From an uncultured bacterium (lineage in GTDB: Bacteria > Bacillota > Clostridia > Oscillospirales > Acutalibacteraceae): 64,000 nucleotides of DNA. The stretch lies in contig CASDTH010000007.1 of NCBI GenBank assembly GCA_949283655.1, positions 1 through 64,000 of the forward strand, given 5' to 3'. Both the position numbers and the translations under genes were made by a program. A model generated the notes under the pieces. That model was given only the letters and a program-made list of their open reading frames with translations. It made no database searches and was not told where the DNA came from. Every line of letters begins with the position of its first letter. Within the stretch, counting starts at the first letter, position 1. Positions 17,159-25,673 of this stretch are shown one piece after another.

Positions 17159-18322
17159 TTAAAGGGCGTGATCCCTCATGAGCGGCGCGCCGGACCAGGC
17201 CTTTTCCCAGGTGATTGGTTGCTCTGCCTCCGTCCAGAAGGGAGAGGTAGGGGAAAGGCCAAGCGGCAGAAAAATTGTGGAGCAAAGATAAAGGCTGCCG
17301 GTGTTGATATAGGATTCGGCAAGCTTGGGCTGGCAGCCAGAAAGCCCTTTTTGCAGAAAGCCCGCTGTGTCAAACAACTCTGGAGAGGCGAGCATCCTGC
17401 GCAACGCGAGGCTGAGCGCACGGCGCACCTGGCCGGGCGGCAGGGTGCTTGGCAATTGCCCGGTGAGCGCTGCGTGCGCCAGAGCGTGGAGTGCGCCCGT
17501 CCGGTAGGCGATCGAGCGCCCCATGCAGGGATATGTCCCATCGGGCGCAATCATTCGCTCCAGCACCTCACAATAGCGCGCAAGGCTTTTGACGAATTGC
17601 TCCCGGTAGCGGCTCTCCCCAATCATCGGCTGCGCCACTCTGGAAATCTCTTCGAGCATGGGCTGGATGACAAAGCTATTGTAATAATCCCAGTGAAACA
17701 GTTCCCCATCGCCGTAAGCGCCATCCCCTTTATACCATTCATAGTGCTTACTTAACGCGTATTCGATGCGCATGCCGTCTCCAATCCCCGTGAAGCGGTA
17801 ACGCATCGCTTCAATCATGGCGGCGAATAAAAGCCAGTTGTTGCGCACAGGCCGCATCAATCTCGTCTGCCCGAAGGCGGAGAGCAGGTTGCTGCGGGCC
17901 TGTTCAGGTAGCAATTCAAACAGCTGCGTGGGCGCTTTCAGTAGGGCGCTGGCTAAAAAGGCGGCATCCACCATCGGCTGATCGGGGGAGAGGAAAACGC
18001 CGGTTTTGTTCCATACGCAGTAATCGGCGGCGGACGGGTCGCAAATATTGATCAGCGTTTTGCGCGCGAGCAGCCGGTACTGCTCCTGCAAAGTCCGCTC
18101 TTCCTTCGATGCGCGCCGGGGCAGGGAGAGCTCCAGCCAGGGTGCGATGCCAATCAGCGTTCTGCCGGCTGCCTCCAGGTAGGCCACGCCGCGCCGCTTC
18201 TCCGCTTTGGACAGCGGCAGCACGCTGTGCAGCCGGTTATCCGCAGCTGCTGAAAGAATGGGAAAAGCGATTTTGTGCATGGCCTCCAGCCACTCCGAAC
18301 GGATTTCTCCCCTTAGGCACAT
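17159..18322 (-). CDS. DUF2264 domain protein
   Basis: This 387-residue protein matches DUF2264 by order and motifs: GRTLIGIAPWLEL near residue 55, NNWLLFAAMIEA near 175, YALSKHYEWYKGDGAYGDGELFHWDYYNSFVIQPML in the middle and YPCMGRSIAYRTGALHALA later. The fold is probably an alpha/alpha barrel, which is common among enzymes acting on uronic-acid or complex glycans. Activity is not established by the sequence. ATG 18322 follows AAGGCGG. The ORF could extend upstream but lacks a ribosome binding site there. Confidence 0.75.
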   Translation of the reverse strand: MCLRGEIRSEWLEAMHKIAFPILSAAADNRLHSVLPLSKAEKRRGVAYLEAAGRTLIGIAPWLELSLPRRASKEERTLQEQYRLLARKTLINICDPSAADYCVWNKTGVFLSPDQPMVDAAFLASALLKAPTQLFELLPEQARSNLLSAFGQTRLMRPVRNNWLLFAAMIEAMRYRFTGIGDGMRIEYALSKHYEWYKGDGAYGDGELFHWDYYNSFVIQPMLEEISRVAQPMIGESRYREQFVKSLARYCEVLERMIAPDGTYPCMGRSIAYRTGALHALAHAALTGQLPSTLPPGQVRRALSLALRRMLASPELFDTAGFLQKGLSGCQPKLAESYINTGSLYLCSTIFLPLGLSPTSPFWTEAEQPITWEKAWSGAPLMRDHAL

Positions 18323-18404
18323 AAAAACATCCGCCTTTCTGCAACAGGATTTTGCTTCAATGTAGCATCTTCTCGGGTACATGTCAATGATTCCGCTGTG
18401 AAAC

Positions 18405-18432
18405 ATAATCCGTAGGCTCTGCGCATATAGAT
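18405..18432 (+). promoter_or_regulatory. Possible SigE-type promoter of spoIIID
   Basis: ATAATC (18405-18410), 13 bases, then CATATAGAT (18424-18432) resembles the sporulation SigE pattern (ATA motif, then CATACAAT). spoIIID belongs to the SigE regulon in Bacillus subtilis. The match is imperfect. Confidence 0.35.
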
Positions 18433-18483
18433 TAGGGAATTGCATCGGTACGCTTCACTTTAACGGAAAACGGAGGGCTCATC

Positions 18484-18738
18484 TTGAAGGGTATTGTGGA
18501 AGAAAGAGCCGTAGAGCTCGGCGAATATATCATTGAGCACAAAGCAACTGTCCGTGCAGCAGCAAAGGAGTTTGGAATCAGTAAATCCACAGTGCATATG
18601 GACGTGTCAAATCGTCTGCGCCGGGTGAATCCACAGCTATATCAAGAGGTGCGGGAGGTGCTGGATATTAATAAAGCGCAGCGCCATATCCGGGGAGGGA
18701 TTGCCACACAGAAAAAATACCGTGCCATGCACCCATAG
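18484..18738 (+). CDS. spoIIID: Sporulation transcriptional regulator SpoIIID
   Basis: This 84-residue mother-cell DNA-binding regulator tunes SigE-dependent and later SigK-dependent genes. It has the family core VRAAAKEFGISKSTVHMDVSNRL (helix-turn-helix, about residues 23-45) and the basic end RHIRGGIATQKKY. Translation starts at TTG 18484, preceded by GGAGG. The gene is alone, followed by a terminator. In many Firmicutes it neighbours mbl or spoIIQ, which is not so here. Confidence 0.95.
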   Translation: MKGIVEERAVELGEYIIEHKATVRAAAKEFGISKSTVHMDVSNRLRRVNPQLYQEVREVLDINKAQRHIRGGIATQKKYRAMHP

Positions 18739-18763
18739 GGGAAACATAGGAAGCAGAAGAAAT

Positions 18764-18795
18764 GCCCGCAGGGAGATTTTCCTGCGGGCTATTTT
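18764..18795 (+). terminator. Terminator of spoIIID
   Basis: GCCCGCAGG (18764-18772) pairs with CCTGCGGGC (18781-18789), followed by TATTTT. Confidence 0.85.
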
Positions 18796-18842
18796 ACTGC
18801 TGGGCTCGGATATATGCGTTTAGAAGAAGCGGTGCTTTACTC

Positions 18843-18871
18843 TTGATTTTTTTCGCAGTGTAAAGTATGAT
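18843..18871 (+). promoter_or_regulatory. Promoter of putP
   Basis: TTGATT (18843-18848), a 17-base spacer and TATGAT (18866-18871). The transcript would have a leader of about 185 bases before the putP start at 19066. I see no recognised riboswitch in that leader. Confidence 0.6.
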
Positions 18872-19065
18872 AGATACCATACAATTAAGTGGAACGGATG
18901 ATACTGATGTGAAAGGAGTTCTTTGGTTGATTTTGACTGGTTAGCTGTAGACATTTAGCAGGGGAGAGCACGCCAGGGTTTTCTCTGGCAATTGTGTGGA
19001 ATGACAAAATGAGGGCTGCCCAAGTCCCTGCGCTGTGGGGCTGCGGCGGCGGAACGGAGAGTATT

Positions 19066-20622
19066 ATGAACGATACGCTGCAAATTTTAATTGCGATGGT
19101 CATCTACATGGCGGCAGTCATCGCAATCGGTTTTGCCTTTGCCAAAAGAGCGAATAAAAATTCCGATAACTATTTTCTCGGTGGGCGCAGCCTTGGCCCA
19201 TGGGTTACGGCGATGAGCGCGGAGGCGTCGGATATGTCCGGTTGGCTGCTGATGGGCCTGCCTGGCGTCGCCTATTGGTGCGGCATTGCGGACGCTGCGT
19301 GGACGGCGATCGGCCTTGCCGTGGGCACTTACATCAACTGGCTGATCGTATCAAAACGTCTGCGCCGTTACAGCGTAAAGGCGGGAAATGCGATCACTTT
19401 GCCGGAATATTTCTCAAACCGTTTTCACGAAAAAAGCAAGGTGGTCATGACCATTGCGGCTGTTTTTATCCTGATCTTTTTCACGGTTTATGCGGCAAGC
19501 TGCCTTGTCACCTGCGGCAAGCTGTTTTCTACGCTGTTTGATATGCCCTATGTGCCGATGATGATTGTCGGCGCGCTGTTTGTGCTGATTTACACCATCA
19601 TTGGCGGCTTCCTTGCTGAGAGCGCCTCTGATTTCATGCAGGCAATCATCATGGTGGTAGCTCTTGTGGTGATTGTAGTCGTGGGGACGGTTTCTGCAGG
19701 TGGGTTAGGAGCAGTTGTTGAAAATGCAAAGTCCATCCCCGGCTTTTTGGATTTCTTTGGGATCGCCACCCCGGTTACGACGCAGGAGGGCGTGCAGCAG
19801 GTGGTCAATGGCCAGCCTCAGTTTGGCGCGGCAGGGGAATATGGGTTTCTTTCCGTGATCTCCACTGTAGCCTGGGGCCTGGGCTATTTTGGTATGCCGC
19901 AGGTTCTGCTGCGCTTTATGGCGATTCGGGAGGAGCGCGAGCTGACCCGTTCCCGCCGTATCGCTACTGTCTGGGTTTTGATCTCATTGGCTGTGGCTGT
20001 GTTTATCGGCGTCGTCGGCCGTTCCCTGTTCCCCACAGCGTTGACGACTGCCTCTTCGGCGGAGAATGTGTTTATCCTTCTGTCCACCAATCTGCTGCCG
20101 CCGCTGCTGGCGGGCTTTGTGATGGCCGGCATTCTGGCCGCCACGATCAGCTCCTCCGATTCTTATCTTCTCATTGCGGCCTCCGCGCTGGTGAAGAATA
20201 TTTATCAGGGCCTTTTCCGCAAAAACGCCACAGAGAAGCACGTGCTGAGCATTTCCCGTATCACGCTGCTGCTGATTACTGCCGTTGCTATTCTCATTGC
20301 ATTGGATGAGAACAGTGTGATTTTCACCATCGTTAGCTTCGCTTGGGCAGGCTTTGGCGCTACCTTTGGTCCGCTGATGCTTTTGAGCCTGTTTTGGAAG
20401 CGCATCAACCGTGCAGGGGCAATCGCTGGTATGGTTAGCGGCGGCGTGATGGTATTTGTTTGGAATCTGCTCATCCGTCCGCTTGGCGGGATATGGGATA
20501 TTTATGAGCTGCTGCCGGCATTCCTGTTCTCCTGCCTGTGCATCGTGGTGGTTTCGCTGGTGACAGCGCCGCCCTCGGCCGAAATTCAACAGGAGTTCGA
20601 CGAGGTCAAGGCCGGAAAATAA
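19066..20622 (+). CDS. putP: Sodium/proline symporter PutP
   Basis: This 518-residue member of the sodium:solute symporter family has about 13 transmembrane helices. Diagnostic segments are KNSDNYFLGGRSLGPWVTAMSAEASDMSGW, the sodium-site region with GLPGVAYWCGIADA, and GYFGMPQVLLRFMAIRE. This close match to PutP points to sodium-driven proline uptake. ATG 19066 has GGAG six bases upstream, and a start at 18994 would add 24 residues without a good site. The gene is probably monocistronic. Confidence 0.9.
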   Translation: MNDTLQILIAMVIYMAAVIAIGFAFAKRANKNSDNYFLGGRSLGPWVTAMSAEASDMSGWLLMGLPGVAYWCGIADAAWTAIGLAVGTYINWLIVSKRLRRYSVKAGNAITLPEYFSNRFHEKSKVVMTIAAVFILIFFTVYAASCLVTCGKLFSTLFDMPYVPMMIVGALFVLIYTIIGGFLAESASDFMQAIIMVVALVVIVVVGTVSAGGLGAVVENAKSIPGFLDFFGIATPVTTQEGVQQVVNGQPQFGAAGEYGFLSVISTVAWGLGYFGMPQVLLRFMAIREERELTRSRRIATVWVLISLAVAVFIGVVGRSLFPTALTTASSAENVFILLSTNLLPPLLAGFVMAGILAATISSSDSYLLIAASALVKNIYQGLFRKNATEKHVLSISRITLLLITAVAILIALDENSVIFTIVSFAWAGFGATFGPLMLLSLFWKRINRAGAIAGMVSGGVMVFVWNLLIRPLGGIWDIYELLPAFLFSCLCIVVVSLVTAPPSAEIQQEFDEVKAGK

Positions 20623-20668
20623 CCTTTGGCCTGGTGGGTCCGGATCAGCTGTCTTTCAAAACACTTTT

Positions 20669-20713
20669 CAGGGCGGCTTTCTCCTTCATTGCATCAGGGA
20701 GAAGGCCGCCTGT
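20669..20713 (+). terminator. Hairpin after putP
   Basis: GGCGGC-TTTCTCC pairs with GGGAGAA-GGCCGCC across a 12-base loop. There is no long T tail, so the terminator call is tentative. Confidence 0.45.
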
Positions 20714-21036
20714 GTTATGTGATGGGCGTTTTCCTTCCCTTTCTAGTTATGCTGGTCCGGCATTTTTAAGCAGGCCGGCGCGGTGATTGCCGGAGCGTTG
20801 TGCATAATGTTTCGCATCCGTATACAAAGGGAACATCGCCGCCCGGCGTGTTCAAGCGGACGCTCGCTGCGTTTTCAGGCACGGAAGGGCGGCGTTGCGA
20901 TCCCTTCGCCTGAAGCCGCCGGAGCGGTCCTTCGGAGTTTTCAACCTGTGACCGTATTTCTGGTAAGGCAGACGGCGCGGCCACGGCGCTGAAAACCGAT
21001 GGGTATCCCTGTACACGGATGCTATCAAAATAAGGA
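20714..21036. other. Intergenic stretch without a recognisable gene
   Basis: Between the putP hairpin and the yeiH terminator I find no convincing start, ribosome binding site or conserved protein in any frame. GC is high and short inverted repeats occur. It could contain decayed coding sequence. Confidence 0.4.
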
Positions 21037-21076
21037 AAGAGCATCCTCTCCCAATGGGCGGCGGGAGGATGCTCTT
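21037..21076 (-). terminator. Terminator of the YeiH-type transporter gene
   Basis: AAGAGCATCCTC (21037-21048) pairs with GAGGATGCTCTT (21065-21076). Leftward it continues TTTCCTTATTTT. The stem starts 20 bases after the stop codon. Confidence 0.75.
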
Positions 21077-21095
21077 CTGAATTGGTCCCTCTTGC

Positions 21096-22109
21096 TTACC
21101 AGATACCCAGCACGTGCTGCATCAGCAGGCTGACGCCCGCGATACCAACCCAACAGCAAAGCCCCATCACAATCGGCTTACCGCCCGTTTTGACCAGGGA
21201 GACAATGTTAGTGTTCAGCCCGATGGCCGCCATTGCCATCACGATAAAGAATTTGCTCAGCTCCTTGAGCGGGCTTGTCACAGCCGCCGGCAGATGGAAA
21301 ACGGTCGTTACTACGGAGGCCAACAGGAAGAAGAGGACGAAAAATGGGAAGATTTTTTTCAGGTTTACCTTTCGCCCTCCGGCGCTGTGCTTCTCCCTGC
21401 GGGTGCGCACGAGCGCGAGCACCAGCGTGATTGGGATGATGGCGAGCGTGCGCGTCAGCTTCACGATCGTGGCCGCGTCGAGCGTATTGCTGCCGTGGAT
21501 GCCATCCCACGCCTGCGCGGCTGCGGTGACGGAGGAGGTGTCGTTGATCGCCGTGCCTGCAAACAGGCCAAATCCCTCGTTGGAGAGGCCGAGCAGCCCG
21601 CCAAGAGTGGGGAAGATCAGCGCGGCGATCACATTGAACAGAAAAATCACGGAGATGGATTGCGCGATCTCCTCATCGTCCGCATCGATCACAGGCGCAG
21701 TCGCCGCAATCGCTGAACCGCCGCAGATAGAAGAACCCACGCCCACGAGCGTTGCGGTTTTGGCGGGCACCTTCATCGCCCTGCACAGCACAAAGGCGAT
21801 TATCAGCGAGGTGGAGATCGTCGCCAGGATGATCGGGAGGGATTGCCTCCCCTTTTGCAGGATATCCGTCAGGTTCATTCCGAAGCCCAGCAGCACAACG
21901 GCGGCCTGAAGGATTTTTTTGGAGGTGAAGGTGACGCCGGGCTGAATCCGATCCTTCTGTTTTAAAAGCAGCGTCAGCAGCATCCCGGCGAGGATGGCGA
22001 ATACAGGGCCTCCAACCACAGGGATGAGCTTGCCCAGAAACCATGCCGGGATGGAGATGGCCAGGCAGAGCAGCAGGCCGCTCCAGTTTTTTTGCAGGAA
22101 TGTTTTCAT
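21096..22109 (-). CDS. YeiH-family putative sulfate exporter
   Basis: This 337-residue membrane protein has about ten helices and motifs of the YeiH / Cons_hypoth698 family: [35 protein letters not shown] and [14 protein letters not shown]. The family is annotated as a sulfate or related anion exporter, and true substrates are mostly untested. A divergent LysR regulator and a shared palindrome suggest regulation by that protein. ATG 22109 is preferred, and a TTG one codon upstream is equally possible. Confidence 0.85.
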   Translation of the reverse strand: MKTFLQKNWSGLLLCLAISIPAWFLGKLIPVVGGPVFAILAGMLLTLLLKQKDRIQPGVTFTSKKILQAAVVLLGFGMNLTDILQKGRQSLPIILATISTSLIIAFVLCRAMKVPAKTATLVGVGSSICGGSAIAATAPVIDADDEEIAQSISVIFLFNVIAALIFPTLGGLLGLSNEGFGLFAGTAINDTSSVTAAAQAWDGIHGSNTLDAATIVKLTRTLAIIPITLVLALVRTRREKHSAGGRKVNLKKIFPFFVLFFLLASVVTTVFHLPAAVTSPLKELSKFFIVMAMAAIGLNTNIVSLVKTGGKPIVMGLCCWVGIAGVSLLMQHVLGIW

Positions 22110-22185
22110 CAAATTTCTACCCCTTTTGACGGAAAGCGCAGCCTTTCACGCGTTCTCCCGGAATTTTGTTCCATCATACCACAGT

Positions 22186-22227
22186 TTATTGATAAATAAA
22201 AATGATATATATTTATTAATCAATAAA
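22186..22227. promoter_or_regulatory. Near-perfect palindrome, probable LysR operator
   Basis: Arms TTTATTGATAAATAAA (22186-22201) and TTTATTAATCAATAAA (22212-22227) match at 15 of 16 positions. The core ATTGAT...ATCAAT fits the interrupted dyads bound by LysR regulators. It lies between two TATGAT-like -10 boxes (22174-22179 leftward, 22235-22240 rightward), so one site could control both genes. Confidence 0.6.
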
Positions 22228-22291
22228 AATATGTTATGATAAATGCAGCAATAGAAAAAGCGAATTTCAGGAAAACGCGGAGGCGGTTAGG

Positions 22292-23272
22292 ATGCTGGAT
22301 TTTCGGCTGGATACCTTTTTGGAGGTTTGCCGCTGGATGAATTTCACAAAGGCTGCGCAGGCGCTGCACATCACACAGCCCGCTGTTTCGCAGCACATCC
22401 GTTATCTGGAGCATCTCTATGGCGTCAGGTTGTTTGATTATCAGGGCAAGCGCCCTGTTTTGACCGAGGCGGGGGAGACGCTCTTGAGCGCCGCAACCAC
22501 CATGAAGCACGATACGCTTGTTTTACAGGAGAGAATGCAAACGCTTGGCAAAGGGCACAGGAGCCTGATTTTCGGCGTTACGCTGACCATTGGAGATTTC
22601 GTGGCGCCCGTGCCGCTTGCCTGTTATCTGCGCCAGAATCCGGAGGCGGATGTGCGATTGACTGTGGCAAACACGCATGAGCTGCTCCGGCGCCTTGATT
22701 CCGGTGAAATTGATTTTGCCATTGTGGAGGGCTTCTTTGAAAAACGGGAGTATGAATCGCTGCCCTTTTCCCGGGAAGCGTATCTTGCGGTTTGCGGCGT
22801 GCAGCATCCCATCCCGGAGGCTCCCTGCCAAATGGAAGATCTGTTGGGCGAGCGGCTGCTCCTACGCGAGCCGGGCAGCGGCACGCGAGAAATTCTGGAG
22901 CGCTTTCTGGAGGGGCGCAACCTGACCGTGCGGGATTTCCGGCGCACAGCGCAGGTAGGCAGCCTGCACGCGATCAAAACGCTTGTGCGGCAGGGCTGCG
23001 GCATCACATTTCTCTATGAAGCGGCTGTGCGGGAGGAGCTGGATGCGGGCCTGCTGCGGCGGCTCCCGGTCGAGGGATTTCCGCTTTCCCATGATTTTAC
23101 CTTTTTATGGCGGCGGGGAAGTCTGTTCGCGGCGGAATACCGCGCTGTTTTTGAGCAGCTGCAACCGGCTGCAGCCAGCGCGGATGCGTGCAAAACGGCA
23201 ACTGGCGCAACAGGCCAGCCGCAAAACAGGCAGAAACCGTTGACAATTGCCTCATCGTGGCCTAAGGTGTAG
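22292..23272 (+). CDS. LysR-type transcriptional regulator
   Basis: This 326-residue protein has an N-terminal winged helix (FLEVCRWMNFTKAAQALHITQPAVSQHIRYLE, residues 8-40) followed by a substrate-binding domain with the GEIDFAIVEGFF motif. The C-terminal 35 residues (Ala/Gln-rich) extend beyond the usual end. It is divergent from the YeiH-type transporter, an arrangement seen in many bacteria, and probably controls it in response to an unknown effector. Confidence 0.9.
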   Translation: MLDFRLDTFLEVCRWMNFTKAAQALHITQPAVSQHIRYLEHLYGVRLFDYQGKRPVLTEAGETLLSAATTMKHDTLVLQERMQTLGKGHRSLIFGVTLTIGDFVAPVPLACYLRQNPEADVRLTVANTHELLRRLDSGEIDFAIVEGFFEKREYESLPFSREAYLAVCGVQHPIPEAPCQMEDLLGERLLLREPGSGTREILERFLEGRNLTVRDFRRTAQVGSLHAIKTLVRQGCGITFLYEAAVREELDAGLLRRLPVEGFPLSHDFTFLWRRGSLFAAEYRAVFEQLQPAAASADACKTATGATGQPQNRQKPLTIASSWPKV

Positions 23273-23325
23273 TCGGCCGCTGATCCGGACGGCGGCCGCT
23301 ATGGACTCTGAAGGAGGCATTTTGC

Positions 23326-24378
23326 ATGAAAGAAGAAACTGCGCTGCGGGATAAGCACGACTTTGGCCGTTTTATCGCGCAGAAGAGAAAAGAGGCCGGC
23401 CTGACCCAGCATGAGCTGGCCGCCCGCCTGTATTTGACGGATACCGCCGTATCCAAATGGGAACGCGGGGTAACCTATCCGGATATCACGCTGATCTCCG
23501 CCATCTGCGATGCGCTGCATATCACTGAGCATGAATTGATCACAGCCAGCGAGGATTTGCACCAGCTGGAGATTGAAAAGCAGGCTGAGAAATGGAAGCG
23601 CCTTGTGCGTGTTTACGCCGGCATCCTGCTTGCGGCGTATGGAATTTCTCTGCTCGTGTGCTTCATCTGCAATCTGGCGGTACAGCACACCTTGTCCTGG
23701 TTTTTCATCGCCCTGGCGGCGGAGGCAGTCGCCTTTTCACTGACGCTGACACCTGTGCTGTGTAAAAAACGCCGTGGCCTGTGGACGTTTGGTTCCCTTT
23801 ATCTCTCCCTAAATTTTTTACTGATTGTCTGCCGGGTACAGTATGGCGGGGAATGGCTGTTGGTTGCCCTCTTAGCGGTTGCGATGGGGTTTGCTGCTGT
23901 TTTTCTACCGGTTGTGCTCCGCCAGGCCGCTCTGCCGCGCGCGCTTTCCTCCCATAAGGCATTGGTTTGCCTGCTTGCTGACACAGTGCTGCTTTTCCTT
24001 TTGGTGACCGCGTCCGTCTGTGTGACCGGCCATAGCGCGCTTCTTTTGCGAACCGCATACCCAATCACACTATATGGCACCCTGTTACCGTGGTTGTATC
24101 TGCTGGCAATCCGTTACCTGCGGGTGAACCCCTTTTTCCGCGTGGCGGTTTGCACGGCGGGAACCGGTATTCATCTTTTCCTGTTGGATAGTGTACTGCG
24201 CGCTCTGCTGAATGGTGTCCGCTTTACCCTGCCTGCCGTTCATTTGGGGGAGTGGGGAGTGAATATGCCCAATGGAAATTATCTGTTTCTGATTTTGGCG
24301 ATTTGCGTTGTCCTCGCCTTCGTGTTTGTGGTTGGCGGTGTCGTCTGGAGCCTGACACGCCGGGAGGTAAGGCGGTAG
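23326..24378 (+). CDS. XRE-type regulator fused to an integral membrane domain
   Basis: Residues 12-67 form a lambda-repressor-like helix-turn-helix (FIAQKRKEAGLTQHELAARLYLTDTAVSKWERG). The remainder of the 350 residues contains about seven or eight transmembrane helices (from residue 95) with no recognised enzyme motif. Such proteins are thought to act as membrane-tethered regulators. AAGGAGG lies ten bases before the ATG. The gene stands alone with its own terminator. Confidence 0.75.
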   Translation: MKEETALRDKHDFGRFIAQKRKEAGLTQHELAARLYLTDTAVSKWERGVTYPDITLISAICDALHITEHELITASEDLHQLEIEKQAEKWKRLVRVYAGILLAAYGISLLVCFICNLAVQHTLSWFFIALAAEAVAFSLTLTPVLCKKRRGLWTFGSLYLSLNFLLIVCRVQYGGEWLLVALLAVAMGFAAVFLPVVLRQAALPRALSSHKALVCLLADTVLLFLLVTASVCVTGHSALLLRTAYPITLYGTLLPWLYLLAIRYLRVNPFFRVAVCTAGTGIHLFLLDSVLRALLNGVRFTLPAVHLGEWGVNMPNGNYLFLILAICVVLAFVFVVGGVVWSLTRREVRR

Positions 24379-24425
24379 GGCGGTGCGCACCGCGCCTGAG
24401 CTTTTCCCCTGATTGAAAAGTGCAG

Positions 24426-24470
24426 AAGGCGTTCCCCACGGTATGATCCGCAGGGAACGCCTTTCGTTTT
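24426..24470 (+). terminator. Terminator of the membrane-bound XRE gene
   Basis: AAGGCGTTCCC (24426-24436) pairs with GGGAACGCCTT (24453-24463), followed by TCGTTTT. Confidence 0.85.
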
Positions 24471-24492
24471 GATGGATGTGCCAGAAGGGTAG

Positions 24493-25146
24493 TTAGCGCT
24501 CATTTTCCCAAATCCGGCGTTGTTGGCCGCCGGTCTTCATGCCCGGCGAGAGGGTGGATTTAAGATCTGTCTCCACAAAATGGACGGCGGAGGTATCCCA
24601 ATATTTTTTGTAAACCCGTTCCTCGTTGCCATCTAAGTTTAACTGATACATGCGGAAGGTGACCAATTTATTTTTTGGTTGCCACTGCTCCTCATAGGAA
24701 TATTGATAGTGCATGCCCACATTCCGCATCACGCCGCCGCTGCGGGGGTTGTTGCGGTCATGCGTTGCCGTAATATAAGGCAGGCCATCCTGTTTTACCT
24801 GCGCGATGAGGGCTTTGCCCGCCTCCGTGACAATTCCCTGATGCCAAAATTCCTTGCGAAGCCCATAACCGAAGTCATGATGCACTTCCATATCCACATT
24901 GATATAGCCAATCGGCTCATTGTCTTTTTGCAGGCAGATCGCATAGGCGTAAGCCTGCGGCTGCGCGTATTTGGCCGCATATCGCTCCTCATAAAACGAT
25001 CGCGCCTGCTCCATGCTTTTGAGCGGGAACCAGGGCAGGAAGGTGTTTACCTCCTCGTCGCTGAGGATTTGATAGAGGGCCCCCACGTCGTTTTCCGTAA
25101 ATTTCCTCAGGATCAGCCGCTCTGTTATAAGGGTTGGCGTATTCAT
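24493..25146 (-). CDS. GNAT N-acetyltransferase (RimJ/RimL-like)
   Basis: This 217-residue protein has the classical start LITERLILRKFTENDVGALYQIL, the beta-strand segment EPIGYINVDME and a loop region GYGLRKEFWHQGIVTEAGKALI, matching RimJ/RimL-type acetyltransferases. An unusual C-terminal extension of about 60 residues follows residue 160. The ribosome binding site GGAGG is clear. It may be cotranscribed with the upstream DUF3592 gene, 12 bases away. Confidence 0.85.
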   Translation of the reverse strand: MNTPTLITERLILRKFTENDVGALYQILSDEEVNTFLPWFPLKSMEQARSFYEERYAAKYAQPQAYAYAICLQKDNEPIGYINVDMEVHHDFGYGLRKEFWHQGIVTEAGKALIAQVKQDGLPYITATHDRNNPRSGGVMRNVGMHYQYSYEEQWQPKNKLVTFRMYQLNLDGNEERVYKKYWDTSAVHFVETDLKSTLSPGMKTGGQQRRIWENER

Positions 25147-25158
25147 GTTTTACCTCCG

Positions 25159-25650
25159 CTACACGGTTGATGAGGGGCCCGTTTGGCTTCGGCGTTTCCT
25201 CTTCGGTAGGGCGCTTCGCACCATCATTGAGCCTGCAAAGCTAAAAAAGAGAAACCCCAAAACACCGAAGACCACAAATCCGAAGGTTGGCTCCAGATAA
25301 TGCGTCGAATCCTGCGGCGCGGCGGGGTTATACTTGATCTCAAACGTTTCCCCGTATTGCCTCCCTGTGTTTATGCCGTAAATCGCGTCTGTATAGACAT
25401 TTCCCTCCGCCTCATATTGATAAAAGATATCGTAGACCGTGTGGCGCGCGTGGGAACGCCCTGCGCCGCTCTCAATGCGCTTGTTGACGTGGATGACCGT
25501 CGCCGTTGCAGACGGCCAGTCTCTCTGACGGAACTGCTGGATATACGTGTTAACGTCATAAACAAGGGTATAAATCGCAGCGCCGAGAAAGAGCAGGCCC
25601 GCAATGGCGATGATCCCTTGAATGAATTTGGATTGGTTTCTTTTTATCAT
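25159..25650 (-). CDS. DUF3592 membrane protein
   Basis: This 163-residue protein has an N-terminal membrane helix, a periplasmic-type beta region (WPSATATVIHVNKR ... YDIFYQYEAEGNVYTD ... GETFEIKYNPAAPQDS) and a second helix near residue 130. That is the arrangement of DUF3592. The motif KYNPxxP is typical. Function is unknown. A GTG three codons upstream is an alternative start, because spacing to AAGG is not decisive. Confidence 0.7.
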   Translation of the reverse strand: MIKRNQSKFIQGIIAIAGLLFLGAAIYTLVYDVNTYIQQFRQRDWPSATATVIHVNKRIESGAGRSHARHTVYDIFYQYEAEGNVYTDAIYGINTGRQYGETFEIKYNPAAPQDSTHYLEPTFGFVVFGVLGFLFFSFAGSMMVRSALPKRKRRSQTGPSSTV

Positions 25651-25673
25651 TTGTTTCACTCGCCTTTTTGAGG

